Shown here one piece after another: positions 22,379 through 32,600 of a DNA stretch of 64,000 nt. The stretch comes from Saussurea involucrata. Lineage: Eukaryota; Streptophyta; Magnoliopsida; Asterales; Asteraceae. The DNA lies in the NCBI GenBank assembly GCA_033807775.1, contig CM066319.1, positions 158,849,983 to 158,913,982 of the forward strand, in the 5' to 3' direction. The notes under the pieces were generated by a model. The model saw nothing but the letters and a program-made list of their open reading frames with translations, searched no databases and was not told the DNA's origin. The translations under genes were made by a program, and so were the position numbers. The first letter of the stretch is position 1, and each line of letters begins with the position of its first letter.

Positions 22379-22580
22379 CTAAACGCTCAAAACAGAAGAT
22401 CATTTATTATGGGACAATATCCTCCAGCAGAGAAAAGTGACAGTTTGTCTCTTTATCCACTTTCAGTTAAGGTCCCTATTATCTGCTCAAGCTACTCTGT
22501 CTGCACCTAGTGAAAAGTGACAAGGACTTCACAGTTCTCCTGAAGTCAACATTATCAGCATATGTGAAGATGACAAGTGT

Positions 22581-22601
22581 CCCAAGCATTTAATGCTTGG
22601 G
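22581..22601. promoter_or_regulatory. Perfect palindrome upstream of the SIRE-B TATA box
   Basis: Arms CCCAAGCATT and AATGCTTGGG with a single T between them, ending 13 bp before the TATA box. The position suggests a proximal promoter element. It is conserved in the 3' LTR near 33930. Confidence 0.5.
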
Positions 22602-22614
22602 CACTCCTTGGCAC

Positions 22615-22621
22615 TATAAAA
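22615..22621 (+). promoter_or_regulatory. TATA box of SIRE-B LTR promoter
   Basis: TATAAAA in GCACTATAAAAGGAG, an excellent match to a plant core promoter. It should drive the genomic/gag-pol transcript. Confidence 0.7.
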
Positions 22622-22926
22622 GGAGAAGTGCTCTTCATGCAATTCTCACGCTTTCAAGAAATTCTCTCAGTGCAAGAAACTTTCTTTTAAGCCTTAAACT
22701 CAATAGCTTTGCTCTTAGTGTTCTTAGTTGTTTTGTTGTATACTTTGTGTAAGATTGTTAGAATAGTTTATCTGTTCTTTTCCGCAACAATCTTAAGTTT
22801 TCTGTGTGTAATTCTTTTGAAAGTTTTTCAAATATAAGAATTAAAATTGTGAAATTTTTGTGTATTGTATTCAACCCCCCCCCCCCCCCTTCTACAATAC
22901 TTGTTAAGCCATCTGGGACTAACAAG

Positions 22927-22938
22927 TGGTATCAGAGC
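22927..22938 (+). other. SIRE-B primer-binding site
   Basis: TGGTATCAGAGC, two bases after the 5' LTR, complementary to initiator tRNA-Met. Confidence 0.92.
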
Positions 22939-22969
22939 AGAAAGTTTAATCCCATAAACTTGATCTGCG

Positions 22970-25651
22970 ATGGCTGCCTCTTCTTCTTCTACTGTTGAAA
23001 ACTCTCTTCAAAACAACTTTTCAGAAAATGGGTCTATTTCAAAACCTCCTAAGTTTAATGCCAACAACTTCTCCTTGTGGAAAAGCCGCATGATGCTATT
23101 CATGGAAGGAGTGGATACTAGATATCCAACCATTCTCAACGAGGGACCCATTATCCCCAGAGTTTGGGCTCGCTATGACACGCAGAGGCCAGGTAAAGAG
23201 ACCTTTGAAAAGGAAATCTCTAGTGATTCTGATGAGGAAAAATCCAGTGCTACTGGTCGGTATATTCTCAAAAATCCTAAAAAGTATACTGATGAGGAAA
23301 AACGTTTAGTTACTCTTGACTCCAAGGTAAGAGCTATTATTGCTCTCTCTCTTCCTGATGAGGTCTACCACTCTTTGGTGAACTTTGAAACTGCCAAAGA
23401 AATGTGGACCACTCTATGTGTTCTGTACGAAGGTACAGAGGAAGTCAAGAAATGTAAAAAGATTGGTCTTATCAGAAAGTATGAACTATTTTCTTTTGAA
23501 AAAGGAGAATCTCTTCCTAGCTTCTATAACCGCTTCAACTCTCTTTTAAATGATCTTAAGTTGTTGGGCAGAGTCTATGATAATGAGGAAGTCTTGTGCA
23601 AGTTCATGGATTGTCTCCCAGATTTTTGGGAAAATATATGTACTTGCATCAAAACTACCAAGGACCTTGAGTTCATGCCCTTAACTGTTTTATATGGTAC
23701 TCTTTTCAACTTTGAGCAAACCAAGCTTCAACGGAAATCTTTCATCAAAGAAATAAAGAGCTCCTCTATAGCTCTTGTTAGTGAAAGTTCCAAGAATTCT
23801 CAAAATCTTCCTAGAATCACCTATCCTTCATCTGACTCTGACAATGACAGCCAAACAAATGTAACCCACCAAACGGAAGCATATCTTAGTGATGCTGATG
23901 ATGAAGGTGAGGATATCATGGTTGAACAGTTGTCGGATGAGATGGCAATGATGTCCGGTTCTAAACACAAGTTTCGTCCCTTCAACAAATCTCGAAGTCT
24001 TAGAAAAACTTCATCTTTCAAAACTTCGTCTGACAAGTCTAATGAGGAATGCTACAACTGTGGCAAGAAAGGACATTTTGCATCTGAGTGTAGAAGCAAG
24101 CGCATCTCCAAGTCCAGATTTACTTCTTCTGACAATCCCTCTTCAAAAAGGGAAAAATCCAAACACATGCCTTTCAAATCAACCTTTCCCAAAAAGGAGT
24201 CCCCACCATCCTTCTTAAATCATCAGGAGCGAGCTGAGAAATACAAGGCCAAGTACAAGAAAGAGAAGGAAAGGAGTGAGGGACTAGAGAGAAAAGGGAA
24301 GGGTCTCATGGCAGAAACCCACGATTGGGACGACGAAGACACCTCCGACAGTGATTCTCAGAATAGATGCTTCGTGGCCATCTCAGAAGAAATGGAAGTT
24401 TCCGAAAAGGCCACTTCACCTATGGCTCTAGTGGCAACTGGGTGCTCCACAGCCTACGCTCAGGTACATCCCTTCAATAATATGTCTGATATTGAAAAGA
24501 TCAATGCCTATGAGTCTTTAACTCAAGATTTTTATTCTGTTAAAGACAGTAAGAATAGAAAATCTGCTCAAGTGAAAGAGCTCAAAGCTGAACTTGAAAT
24601 TTGCATGTCTAAGCTTAAAAGGTTTGAGGAAATCAAAAATGAGCTTGAGGACTTGAAAACAATAAATCATGTGATCTCAAAAGAAAAGAACTCCCTGTTT
24701 AAGAAACTAAAAAGGGAACAAGAAGTCATCAAAAAATGGTCAAGCTCTTCCAAAAATCTTGAACAAATCTTTCAAAGTCAAATCTGTAGTTCAAACAAGT
24801 TCGGTCTAGGATTTGGAAAAACTGATGTTTGTGAGTCCACTCTTGCTCTTGTTCCCCCCACCAATGCATGTGATGATTTCTCTGATTCTAGATCTTGTGA
24901 TTCCATCTCTTTGAACTCGTTAGATCTGTGTGAAGCCTTAAAGTATGGTATATCCTTAAAGGCCAAAGACTCCTCATTGCAAGTCATTGAGAAGCAAGAT
25001 TCAAATGACGTTTCTAAACCCATCCATGATCAGCTCAAATTTTCGGCCATGGATGAAGCCTCCTCCTCAAACTCTTCAAAAGCTAATCCTTCCAAAAGAT
25101 CTAAACCCACCGATCTTATCCTCTTTGTGCCCACCGATCCCTCAATCAATGACCCTCCAATTCCTCTTCATGAAGTGTTAAAATCTATTCACATAGATAC
25201 CTACACCGAACCTAAGCCCTCAAAGATCCCCAAAAGAGAAACTCCTGTTCACTCAAAAAGGATCTCCTGTGCCGACAAAGGAAAATCGGTGGTCAACTGC
25301 ATGGCAAGCTCCCATCCTAAAAGTTTTACCCCAAACATTCCCTCTAACAACACTTATATTCCTAGATCTGTGCTTTTAAGAAAATCAACCTCCAGAGATT
25401 TATCCAAAGGAATCCTTGGGTCCAAGCCTCCTGCTCTGTTCTCCTCTAACAAAGTTATAAGAACAAATGATAAAAGCCAAAACATGAAAAATGCTAAAAA
25501 GGTGTTTATCTATAGAAAATGCTATAACTGTGGTGACACTTTTCATATGGCTAAGGACTGTCCCAAGGATAGGATTGATAGATCCAAGCTTAAGGAATCA
25601 TGCTCTTCTAACCCCAAAGGACCCATTACAAAATGGGTACCAAAGAACTAA
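22970..25651 (+). CDS. gag: SIRE-B Gag polyprotein, intact (893 aa)
   Basis: Structural protein forming virus-like particles and binding element RNA. It starts MAASSSSTVENS shortly after the PBS, the first ATG in good context. The N-terminal half has the copia gag region ('KPPKFNANNFSLWKSRMMLFMEGVD', then 'LPDEVYHSLVNF...MWTTLC'). A first CCHC knuckle (CYNCGKKGHFASEC) is at about residues 361-374. A Lys/Glu-rich coiled coil lies at about 525-600. A long low-complexity linker follows, and a second CCHC (CYNCGDTFHMAKDC) is at about 851-864. The C-terminus is 'GPITKWVPKN'. At nearly 900 aa it is large, as in SIRE. Pol continues in the -1 frame from the gag end. Uninterrupted. Confidence 0.93.
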   Translation: MAASSSSTVENSLQNNFSENGSISKPPKFNANNFSLWKSRMMLFMEGVDTRYPTILNEGPIIPRVWARYDTQRPGKETFEKEISSDSDEEKSSATGRYILKNPKKYTDEEKRLVTLDSKVRAIIALSLPDEVYHSLVNFETAKEMWTTLCVLYEGTEEVKKCKKIGLIRKYELFSFEKGESLPSFYNRFNSLLNDLKLLGRVYDNEEVLCKFMDCLPDFWENICTCIKTTKDLEFMPLTVLYGTLFNFEQTKLQRKSFIKEIKSSSIALVSESSKNSQNLPRITYPSSDSDNDSQTNVTHQTEAYLSDADDEGEDIMVEQLSDEMAMMSGSKHKFRPFNKSRSLRKTSSFKTSSDKSNEECYNCGKKGHFASECRSKRISKSRFTSSDNPSSKREKSKHMPFKSTFPKKESPPSFLNHQERAEKYKAKYKKEKERSEGLERKGKGLMAETHDWDDEDTSDSDSQNRCFVAISEEMEVSEKATSPMALVATGCSTAYAQVHPFNNMSDIEKINAYESLTQDFYSVKDSKNRKSAQVKELKAELEICMSKLKRFEEIKNELEDLKTINHVISKEKNSLFKKLKREQEVIKKWSSSSKNLEQIFQSQICSSNKFGLGFGKTDVCESTLALVPPTNACDDFSDSRSCDSISLNSLDLCEALKYGISLKAKDSSLQVIEKQDSNDVSKPIHDQLKFSAMDEASSSNSSKANPSKRSKPTDLILFVPTDPSINDPPIPLHEVLKSIHIDTYTEPKPSKIPKRETPVHSKRISCADKGKSVVNCMASSHPKSFTPNIPSNNTYIPRSVLLRKSTSRDLSKGILGSKPPALFSSNKVIRTNDKSQNMKNAKKVFIYRKCYNCGDTFHMAKDCPKDRIDRSKLKESCSSNPKGPITKWVPKN

Positions 25652-28600
25652 TATGTGTTTGCATGCAGGCTTTTGAGCACCATCAAATTTGGTATTTAGA
25701 CAGCGGGTGCTCACGCCACATGACGGGAAACAAGTCTCTTCTCATCAACTATGTGCCGGGAAAAGGTCCATCTGTAACTTTTGGTGATAATTCTAAGGGT
25801 TACACCAAAGGATACGGAACTCTCTCTAATGGATATGTAACCTTCAATAAAGTGGCTTTTGTGGACGGCCTCATGCATAACCTCCTCAGCATTAGCCAAC
25901 TGTGTGATCTTGGATACAAAGTTATCTTTGAACTTAGTGTCTGCTCCGTGGTAGACAAACAACTCAATGTGGTGTTATCGGGAAGACGGATGGAAAATGT
26001 CTACGTCATAGATATGGGACAATCCAATTCTTCATCAAATGTCTGCTTTGTGTCAAATGATGCATCCAAAAGGAACTGGTTGTGGCACAAACGTCTCTCT
26101 CATCTAAACTTCAAGACCTTGCATAAAATCTCCAACAAAGAGCTGGTGACGGGCATGCCAAAGTTGAACTTTGTCAAAGAGAAGTTGTGTGATGCATGTG
26201 AAAAGGGAAAGCTCACCAAAACATCCTTCAAGACGAAGCAATGCTCTTCCATCACTCTTCCTCTTCAATTGCTGCACATGGATCTATGTGGACCAGTCAG
26301 CACTCCAAGTCTTGGAAACAAAAGGTATATTCTTGTTATTGTTGATGAATTTACCAGATATACTTGGGTATTCTTTCTAAGGTACAAAAGTGATGCCACT
26401 GAAGAAATCATCAACTTTGTCAAGAAAAATGAAGTTCTCAATGGCCAGCTTGTCCGCTCGGTAAGGAGTGACAATGGCACTGAATTCCGAAATAGTGCTC
26501 TTGAAGACTTCTTCACCAAGAAAGGGATCTCTCAGAACTTCTCTGCTGTTCGTACTCCTCAACAAAATGGAGTGGTGGAAAGGAAAACAGAACACTGTGT
26601 GAGGCCGCTAGATCCATGCTGAGTGAATCAAATCTCCCCACCTATTTTTGGGCCGAAGCTGTGAATACTACCTGTTTCACTCAAAACAGGTCAGTAATAT
26701 CCAAAAGACATGATAAAACCCCGTATGAAGTTTTTCATGGCAGAAAACCAAATATTGGCTTTCTTCATGTCTTTGGGTGTATCTGCTTTATTCTTAATGA
26801 TCGTGAAAATCTTGGGAAGTTTGATCCCAAGGCAGATGAGGGAATATTTGTTGGGTACTCCTTATCCTCCAAAGCTTATAGGGTGTACAATCTCAGAAGA
26901 AAATGCATTGATGAGTCCATTCATGTCAAGTTTGATGATCTCAGATGTTCATCACTTTCAAGTGATGAGGATGATTTACACAGATGGATCTCATCATGTA
27001 TTGGTGATACCCCCTTAGTCACTTCTACCGATATCTCCTCAATTCCCTCAAATCCATCTACCTCAAAAAACCCAGCTGGATCACTCTCTCCCACCGAAAT
27101 TGATCAACCCATCTCTCACACCGTTTTTCCTATTCCCACCGAAACTCCACACCGAAGCCCTTCTTCCACCCTTAATCCCACCGAAAATCACATGGCATCT
27201 ACTACCGAAAATCCCATCTTACACCAAACCTCTGATCCCACTACTCCAGTTCACTCTACTTCTCATACCCCATCACCTTTACCCCCTGCTCTAAAATGGA
27301 CCAAAGATCACCCCATAGATCAAATTATTGGTGACCAACAAGCAGGTGTCCAAACTCGCAGAGGAGTTGGAAATATTTGTCTCTATGTGAATTTCCTCTC
27401 TCTCTCTGAACCCAAGAAAGTGGATGAAGCTCTATCAGATCCTTGTTGGATCACTGCCATGCAAGAAGAACTTTCTCAGTTCCAGAGGAATAAAGTTTGG
27501 AGATTGGTTCCCAAACCCAGAAACAAGACAATCATTGGAACCAAGTGGGTATTCAGGAACAAAATGGATGAAGATGGTACTGTTATCAGAAACAAGGCCC
27601 GATTAGTAGCTCAAGGATACAGACAGGAAGAAGGCATTGACTATGATGAAACATTTGCCCCTGTTGCAAGACTTGAAGCTATAAGGATCTTTCTGGCTCA
27701 TGCTGCCTACCGAAATTTTAGGGTCTTTCAAATGGATGTTAAAAGTTCCTTTCTCAATGAGGGAACTTGCAGAGGAAGTCTATGTGAAACAACCTCCTGG
27801 CTTTGAAGACCCAGCTCATCCAGACTATGTGTACAGGCTTGATAAAGCATTGTATGGTCTCAAGCAAGCTCCACGTGCTTGGTATGACACTCTTGCCAAC
27901 TTTCTTCTCAAGCATGGATATTCCAGAGGTAAAATTGACAATACTCTCTTCATCAAAGAAACCTCAGGTAATATCATTCTTGTTCAAATCTATGTTGATG
28001 ACATCATCTTTGGTGCCACTGATGAATGCCTATGTGATGAGTTTGCTTCTCTCATGATGAGTGAATATGAGATGAGCATGATGGGAGAGCTCACATTTTT
28101 CTTGGGCCTTCAAGTCAAACAATCTTCAGAAGGGATTTTTATAAATCAAAGCAAATATATTCGTGACCTTCTGAAGAAATTTAACTTTCTAGATAGCTCT
28201 CCTATGAAAACTCCCATGGCACCTCCCTTGAAACTGTGTGCTGATCTAAAAGGTGAATCTGTGGATGTTACTCTTTACCGAGGTATGATAGGCTCTCTTC
28301 TTTACCTAACTGCTAGCAGACCGGATATAATGTTTGCTACCTGTCTATGTGCTCGTTATCAGGCCAATCCTAAAGTATCACATTTAAAGGCTGTAAAACG
28401 AATTTTTCGGTATCTTAAGGGCACACTGCACTTGGGTCTTTGGTATCCCAAAGACTCGGGTTTTGAACTAATTGGTTATTCAGATTCAGACTATGCAGGT
28501 TCCCATATTGATAGAAAGAGTACTACAGGAAGCTGTCAGCTCCTTGGGGGAAAATTGGTAAGTTGGTCCAGCAAGAAACAAAACTCTGTATCAACCTCTA

Positions 28601-28938
28601 CTGCTGAGGCTGAATATGTAGCTGCTGGGAGCTGCTGTGCTCAGATTCTATAGATGAGAAACCAACTAAGGGACTATAATCAATTCTTTTCTAAAGTCCC
28701 AATTCTGTGTGATAATTCCAGTGCTATAGCTATAGCAAATAATCCTGTTCTTCACTCTAGATCTAAACACATCGATATCAGGTATCATTTCATCAGGGAC
28801 CACATTTCCAAAGGTGACATTGAACTGCACTTCATTCCCACCGATTTGCAGCTTGCTGATATTTTCACCAAACCTCTTGATGAAACCAGGTTCAACTTTC
28901 TCATCAGTGAACTTGGGATGTGCAATCTCCAAGAATAA
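25633..28938 (+). pseudogene. pol: SIRE-B pol (three lesions): protease, integrase, RT, RNase H
   Basis: Polyprotein that would copy and integrate the element. Protease with DSG in 'WYLDSGCSRHMTG' (near 25690). Pre-integrase zinc region with 'HKRLSHLNF...CDACEKGK'. Integrase with 'LLHMDLCGPV', 'RSDNGTEF' and 'RTPQQNGVVER'. RT with 'QMDVKSSFLN' and 'YVDDIIFG' (near 27990). RNase H with 'DSDYAG...DRKSTTG...STAEAEYVAA'. Three lesions: a 1-base loss in an A-run near 26585, a frame change near 27757, and TAG at 28651-28653 where SIRE-A keeps Trp. Everything else is open, so it is a recent pseudogene or contains assembly errors. The linker between integrase and RT (about 27000-27290) is rich in CACCGA motifs. 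Confidence 0.93.
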
Positions 28939-28953
28939 ACATGTGTTCATGCT

Positions 28954-29409
28954 CCACCGATCTCACATCGGTGGACACCCTCTTATCTACTTCTCTCTCT
29001 CCACCGATCTCTCATCGGTGGACAAATCTATGTGTTAAATCATTTCTATCTCTTTTTTCCAACACCGAAGTCCACTTTCGGTGATAATCTCCAGTATCGG
29101 TGATGCATGTCTACCACCGAAGCCCATTTCGGTGGAAATTTTCAAAATCGGTGAAACTTGTCCACCACCGAAGTCTCATTTCGGTGGTCGTCTCCAATCG
29201 GTGAAAACCTTCCACCACCGAAGTCCCATTTCGGAGGTACTTTCCAAAGTTGATGAATCCATTCTACCACCGAAGTCCCATTTCGGTGGACCTCATCCAA
29301 ATCGGTGAAACCATTCTACCACCGATGTCCCATTTCCACCGAACTTCCACCGATCGTCTCCCGAACGAACACCGAATCCTCCACCGAAGCATCACCGAGC
29401 CTACACCGA
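28954..29409. promoter_or_regulatory. SIRE-B internal tandem hairpin array between pol and the extra ORF
   Basis: About 24 CACCGA/TCGGTG hexamers in 456 bp. Most form tight hairpins such as CCACCGA-tctcaca-TCGGTGG. Units begin at 28954, 29001, 29063, 29114, 29165, 29215, 29267 and 29319, with a period of about 50 bp. The array ends 167 bp upstream of a TATA-like box. No coding frame runs through it. Confidence 0.65.
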
Positions 29410-29575
29410 TCCACACGGTTCCCAAAGCCCACTTGTGACCACTCAATTGCAGTTGTGTCAGACCCTTCGCCTATCCGCCGTTCCGTGTCCCGATTCCCAA
29501 TAATCTTTTCACCTCATGAGCCGCATGTCCCCTCTCCCCATACAAAATCATCATCACGGTATCTGATCCTTTCCC

Positions 29576-29583
29576 TATATATA
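29576..29583 (+). promoter_or_regulatory. TATA-like box upstream of the SIRE-B extra ORF
   Basis: TATATATA in CCCTATATATACATACC, 91 bp upstream of the extra-ORF ATG, followed by a CT-rich leader. Position and context suit a core promoter for a separate aORF transcript. Confidence 0.5.
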
Positions 29584-29666
29584 CATACCTCCCTTTACTT
29601 CCTTCCCACTCCTTTCTCACCATTCAAACCTGCAACTATCTCTTCTCTTTCAAACATATATCTCTC

Positions 29667-32600
29667 ATGGCATCCTCACGATATCCAATTCCTACATGTT
29701 TTGAAGACCTCCGCTTCAACCAGTGCAATCACGTTGCCCGCCTCGAATCCGATCCCGCTCATCCCGAGTTCTCTACTATTGCTAAATTTCTGTCTCGCTC
29801 TCCTCTTCTTCATGCCTTCACATGCAACCCCAATATGAGCAAAATGCTCATTGGACAGTTCTGGCTCACCTCCGTGTACGATCCCTCCAATGAGGCCATT
29901 CACGCCTCCATCTTCACCAATGCCGAAGGTGATCACGACCTCACGTTTGGGGTCGATGATGTTCGTCTCGCTCTCAAGATCGACGCCTTTTCCGACTATG
30001 AAGACATGTATTTGGACACCATACATGAAGACATTGTTCTTACCACCGGTTATGTACTCGACGACTCCTCCAAAAGCTCCAAAGGCCCCGGTACTCTTCT
30101 TCGCAGCAAAATGGGAGGCATTTGGAATTTCTTCTTTGCCCACGTTATCCATTGCCTCTCACGCAAAACAAGTGGGCATGATCAATCGCCTTCACACGTC
30201 AACAAACTCGCTCATGCCCTCATTTTCCAAAGGAAAGTGGATTTCGCCCAATATTTCTTCTCAGAGCTTGTCGAGGTCATCAAAACTCCCAAGAAGTGTT
30301 ACGTTGCTTTTCCCCGCTTCATCTCCATGATCTTACAACACAAGCTTTCCAAAGCTTTGGAAACCGATCGCCGCTCTTCCTCGCCCCGGTTCTGTTATGA
30401 ATGGTCATCTCCCGTTGTGGGCACCAAAACCCTCAACGTCAAGCCGCTCGCCACCGATCGCCCATTACGCCCAGGTATGATTTCCTTCGCCCTATCTCCC
30501 GAACTTCATTGGGGTGATGCGGAAATTCCCGGGTTTCGCCACCTGGAAATTCCCGAGGTCACTCCAAATGTTGTGGTCCCTTCTCCCCGTTCCCGAGTGA
30601 CGTCGGGTGGCACTCAAAAGAAACGACAAAAGGCCACCGACACCTCCGCTCCCGCTTCTCAAACCACGTCACCGAGAGATCCCTCGGAGACTTCCCCGGT
30701 TCACACCCCTTCTCACAAGCGGAGGCACTCACCTTCCCCTTCGGGATCTCTTCCAAAGAGGTCTCGGAAACCATCGGCCCAACCGACTCATCCAACCGTC
30801 GATTCTCCAAAATCGCCGGTTGTTGAACTTCATCCCTCCGGGCCAAGGGTACCTGCTACACACCCCACCGTCTCCTCTGTTTCCTCTCGAAAGGCCTCAG
30901 TTACATTTCAGGAGGACCCCCCACATACCTCCCCACTCGACTCTTTGGGTGGTGGAGATGACCTCGAGATCTCTCCGCTCGAGGGTTCTGACTTCACACT
31001 ACACAGCTTTACACCCGATCAGTTTTCGATCGAAGACATTGCACAACCCTCTAAGGGTTCCCCCCCAATTCCACCCTTTGATTTTTTCGATTTTCTTTTA
31101 GCGGACACTGGTTCTCCCCAAACCATCCCGTCCACCGAAGAACATCACACCGAGTCTCCCTCGTCTTCACACCAATCACCCCCCCGATCACCTACTCCCC
31201 CCCGATCACCTACTCCCCCCCGAATGTTACACACCGACGACTTGATGCCTTACCTCCGTATTCCCATTCCCGAACCTGACCCCCACCGACTCCTCTTCCA
31301 GTTTCCCGAAATCGGTGGCCAAACTTCCCCGCACATCGACCGCACCTCTACCTTTCTTAAATCTACCATCACCTTAATCTCCCAAGCCAATTCCCGCATC
31401 TCTAACCTCGAGTCTCAGCTACCGCATCTTCTTCTTGATGCCATCACCGAAGCCCTACGCCCCATTCAAGAAAAATTATCTACCCTTTCTACCACAGTGG
31501 AGTCCCTCTCCAAACCTTCCACCGACTCACCCAGTCCTGAACGTTCCCAGTGGGAAATGGATCTCGGTGACTTTGCCTTGGTTCCCCATACCACCGAAAC
31601 GAGTCTGGCCTTCCTACACTCCAAGTTTGATAAGGCCTTCTATGAGTTGGGTTTCAAGTTACCGGCTGTTCCTGAGGGGGAGAAAACCACAGCTCCACCG
31701 AAACTTCCATCCATCAAGAAACTTTCCAGTAACCAGCCTCCACCGAAACCCTCTTCACCGAAATCCTCCTCTCCACCGAAATCTACCTCTCCACCGAAAT
31801 CCTCACCACCGAAACTCTCTACCTCTCCACCGAAACCCTCTTCTCCACCGAAACATGTCTCACTCTCACCGACCCATACTGGCTCCACCGAAGCTCTTGA
31901 CCTTAATGCATCAGTTGAGGGGGAGCAGTCCAGCAAAACTCCCGAAGACAAAGGAAAAAGAACTCTTTCGGCCGAAGAATTGGCCAGAGAAGCAAAGAAG
32001 AAAAAGGATCTGGCAAGATATGGGGCTCGACCGAAGGACGCTGAAACTCTCAAACTCAAGCCTGCTTCTCAACCTATCACCACCGAACTTGGCCTCTCTG
32101 CTCAAGAAATTGAGGAAGCAAGAATAGCTCAAATCGACTTAGACAAATCCAGAGATCTGTCTCTCAAAGCTGCCGCAGAAGAAGCTACAAAAGTCAAGTC
32201 CACCGATGTCATCCAAACACAGAAATCGGTGCTCAGTGCCTTGGAACAACAAAAGAATGAAGAAATTAGTTGGTACAAAAGGACCATGCACCACCGAAGC
32301 TATAGGTCACAAATTTCTTCAGTAAAGATTGCCACCTCCAAGGCAAACCCTCAAGACATCAGATTGATTATTAACTGGGAAGATGGTTCTATGAAGAGTG
32401 TGAAAGAAAGCCATCTCCAACTCTTCGGTCTCTCGGAATGGTATGAAATCACTCAACACCTTGTCAGGAGTCCAAATCCAAAGAAAGACATCTTTGTCAA
32501 ATACATTGATGGTCTAATGAATAAGATGAAGGAGATCAAAAGAAAACATAACATCATCCTCTCCACCGAAGAAAGAGCCAAACTGCTGTCTCTGAAAGAG

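Larger units (their letters stand above)
21881..22924 (+). repeat. SIRE-B 5' LTR
   Basis: It begins TGTTGGGTC and ends GGGACTAACA. It holds the hairpin array (22082-22378), a 10-bp-arm palindrome (22581-22601), a TATA box (22615) and a 15-C run near 22875. Short ORFs inside are not genes. Confidence 0.95.

Noticed and set aside
22581..22601. Rho-independent-like terminator from the palindrome
   Set aside because: Bacterial logic does not apply in plant DNA, and its place upstream of a TATA box suggests a promoter element.
25615..25660. Classical -1 slippery heptamer at the SIRE-B gag end
   Set aside because: I searched the last gag codons and found no X-XXY-YYZ site, so programmed frameshifting is left only as a possibility.
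28954..29409. CRISPR-like appearance of regularly spaced repeats
   Set aside because: The units are hairpin pairs inside a plant retrotransposon, spacing varies, and there is no cas gene; this is not a CRISPR array.
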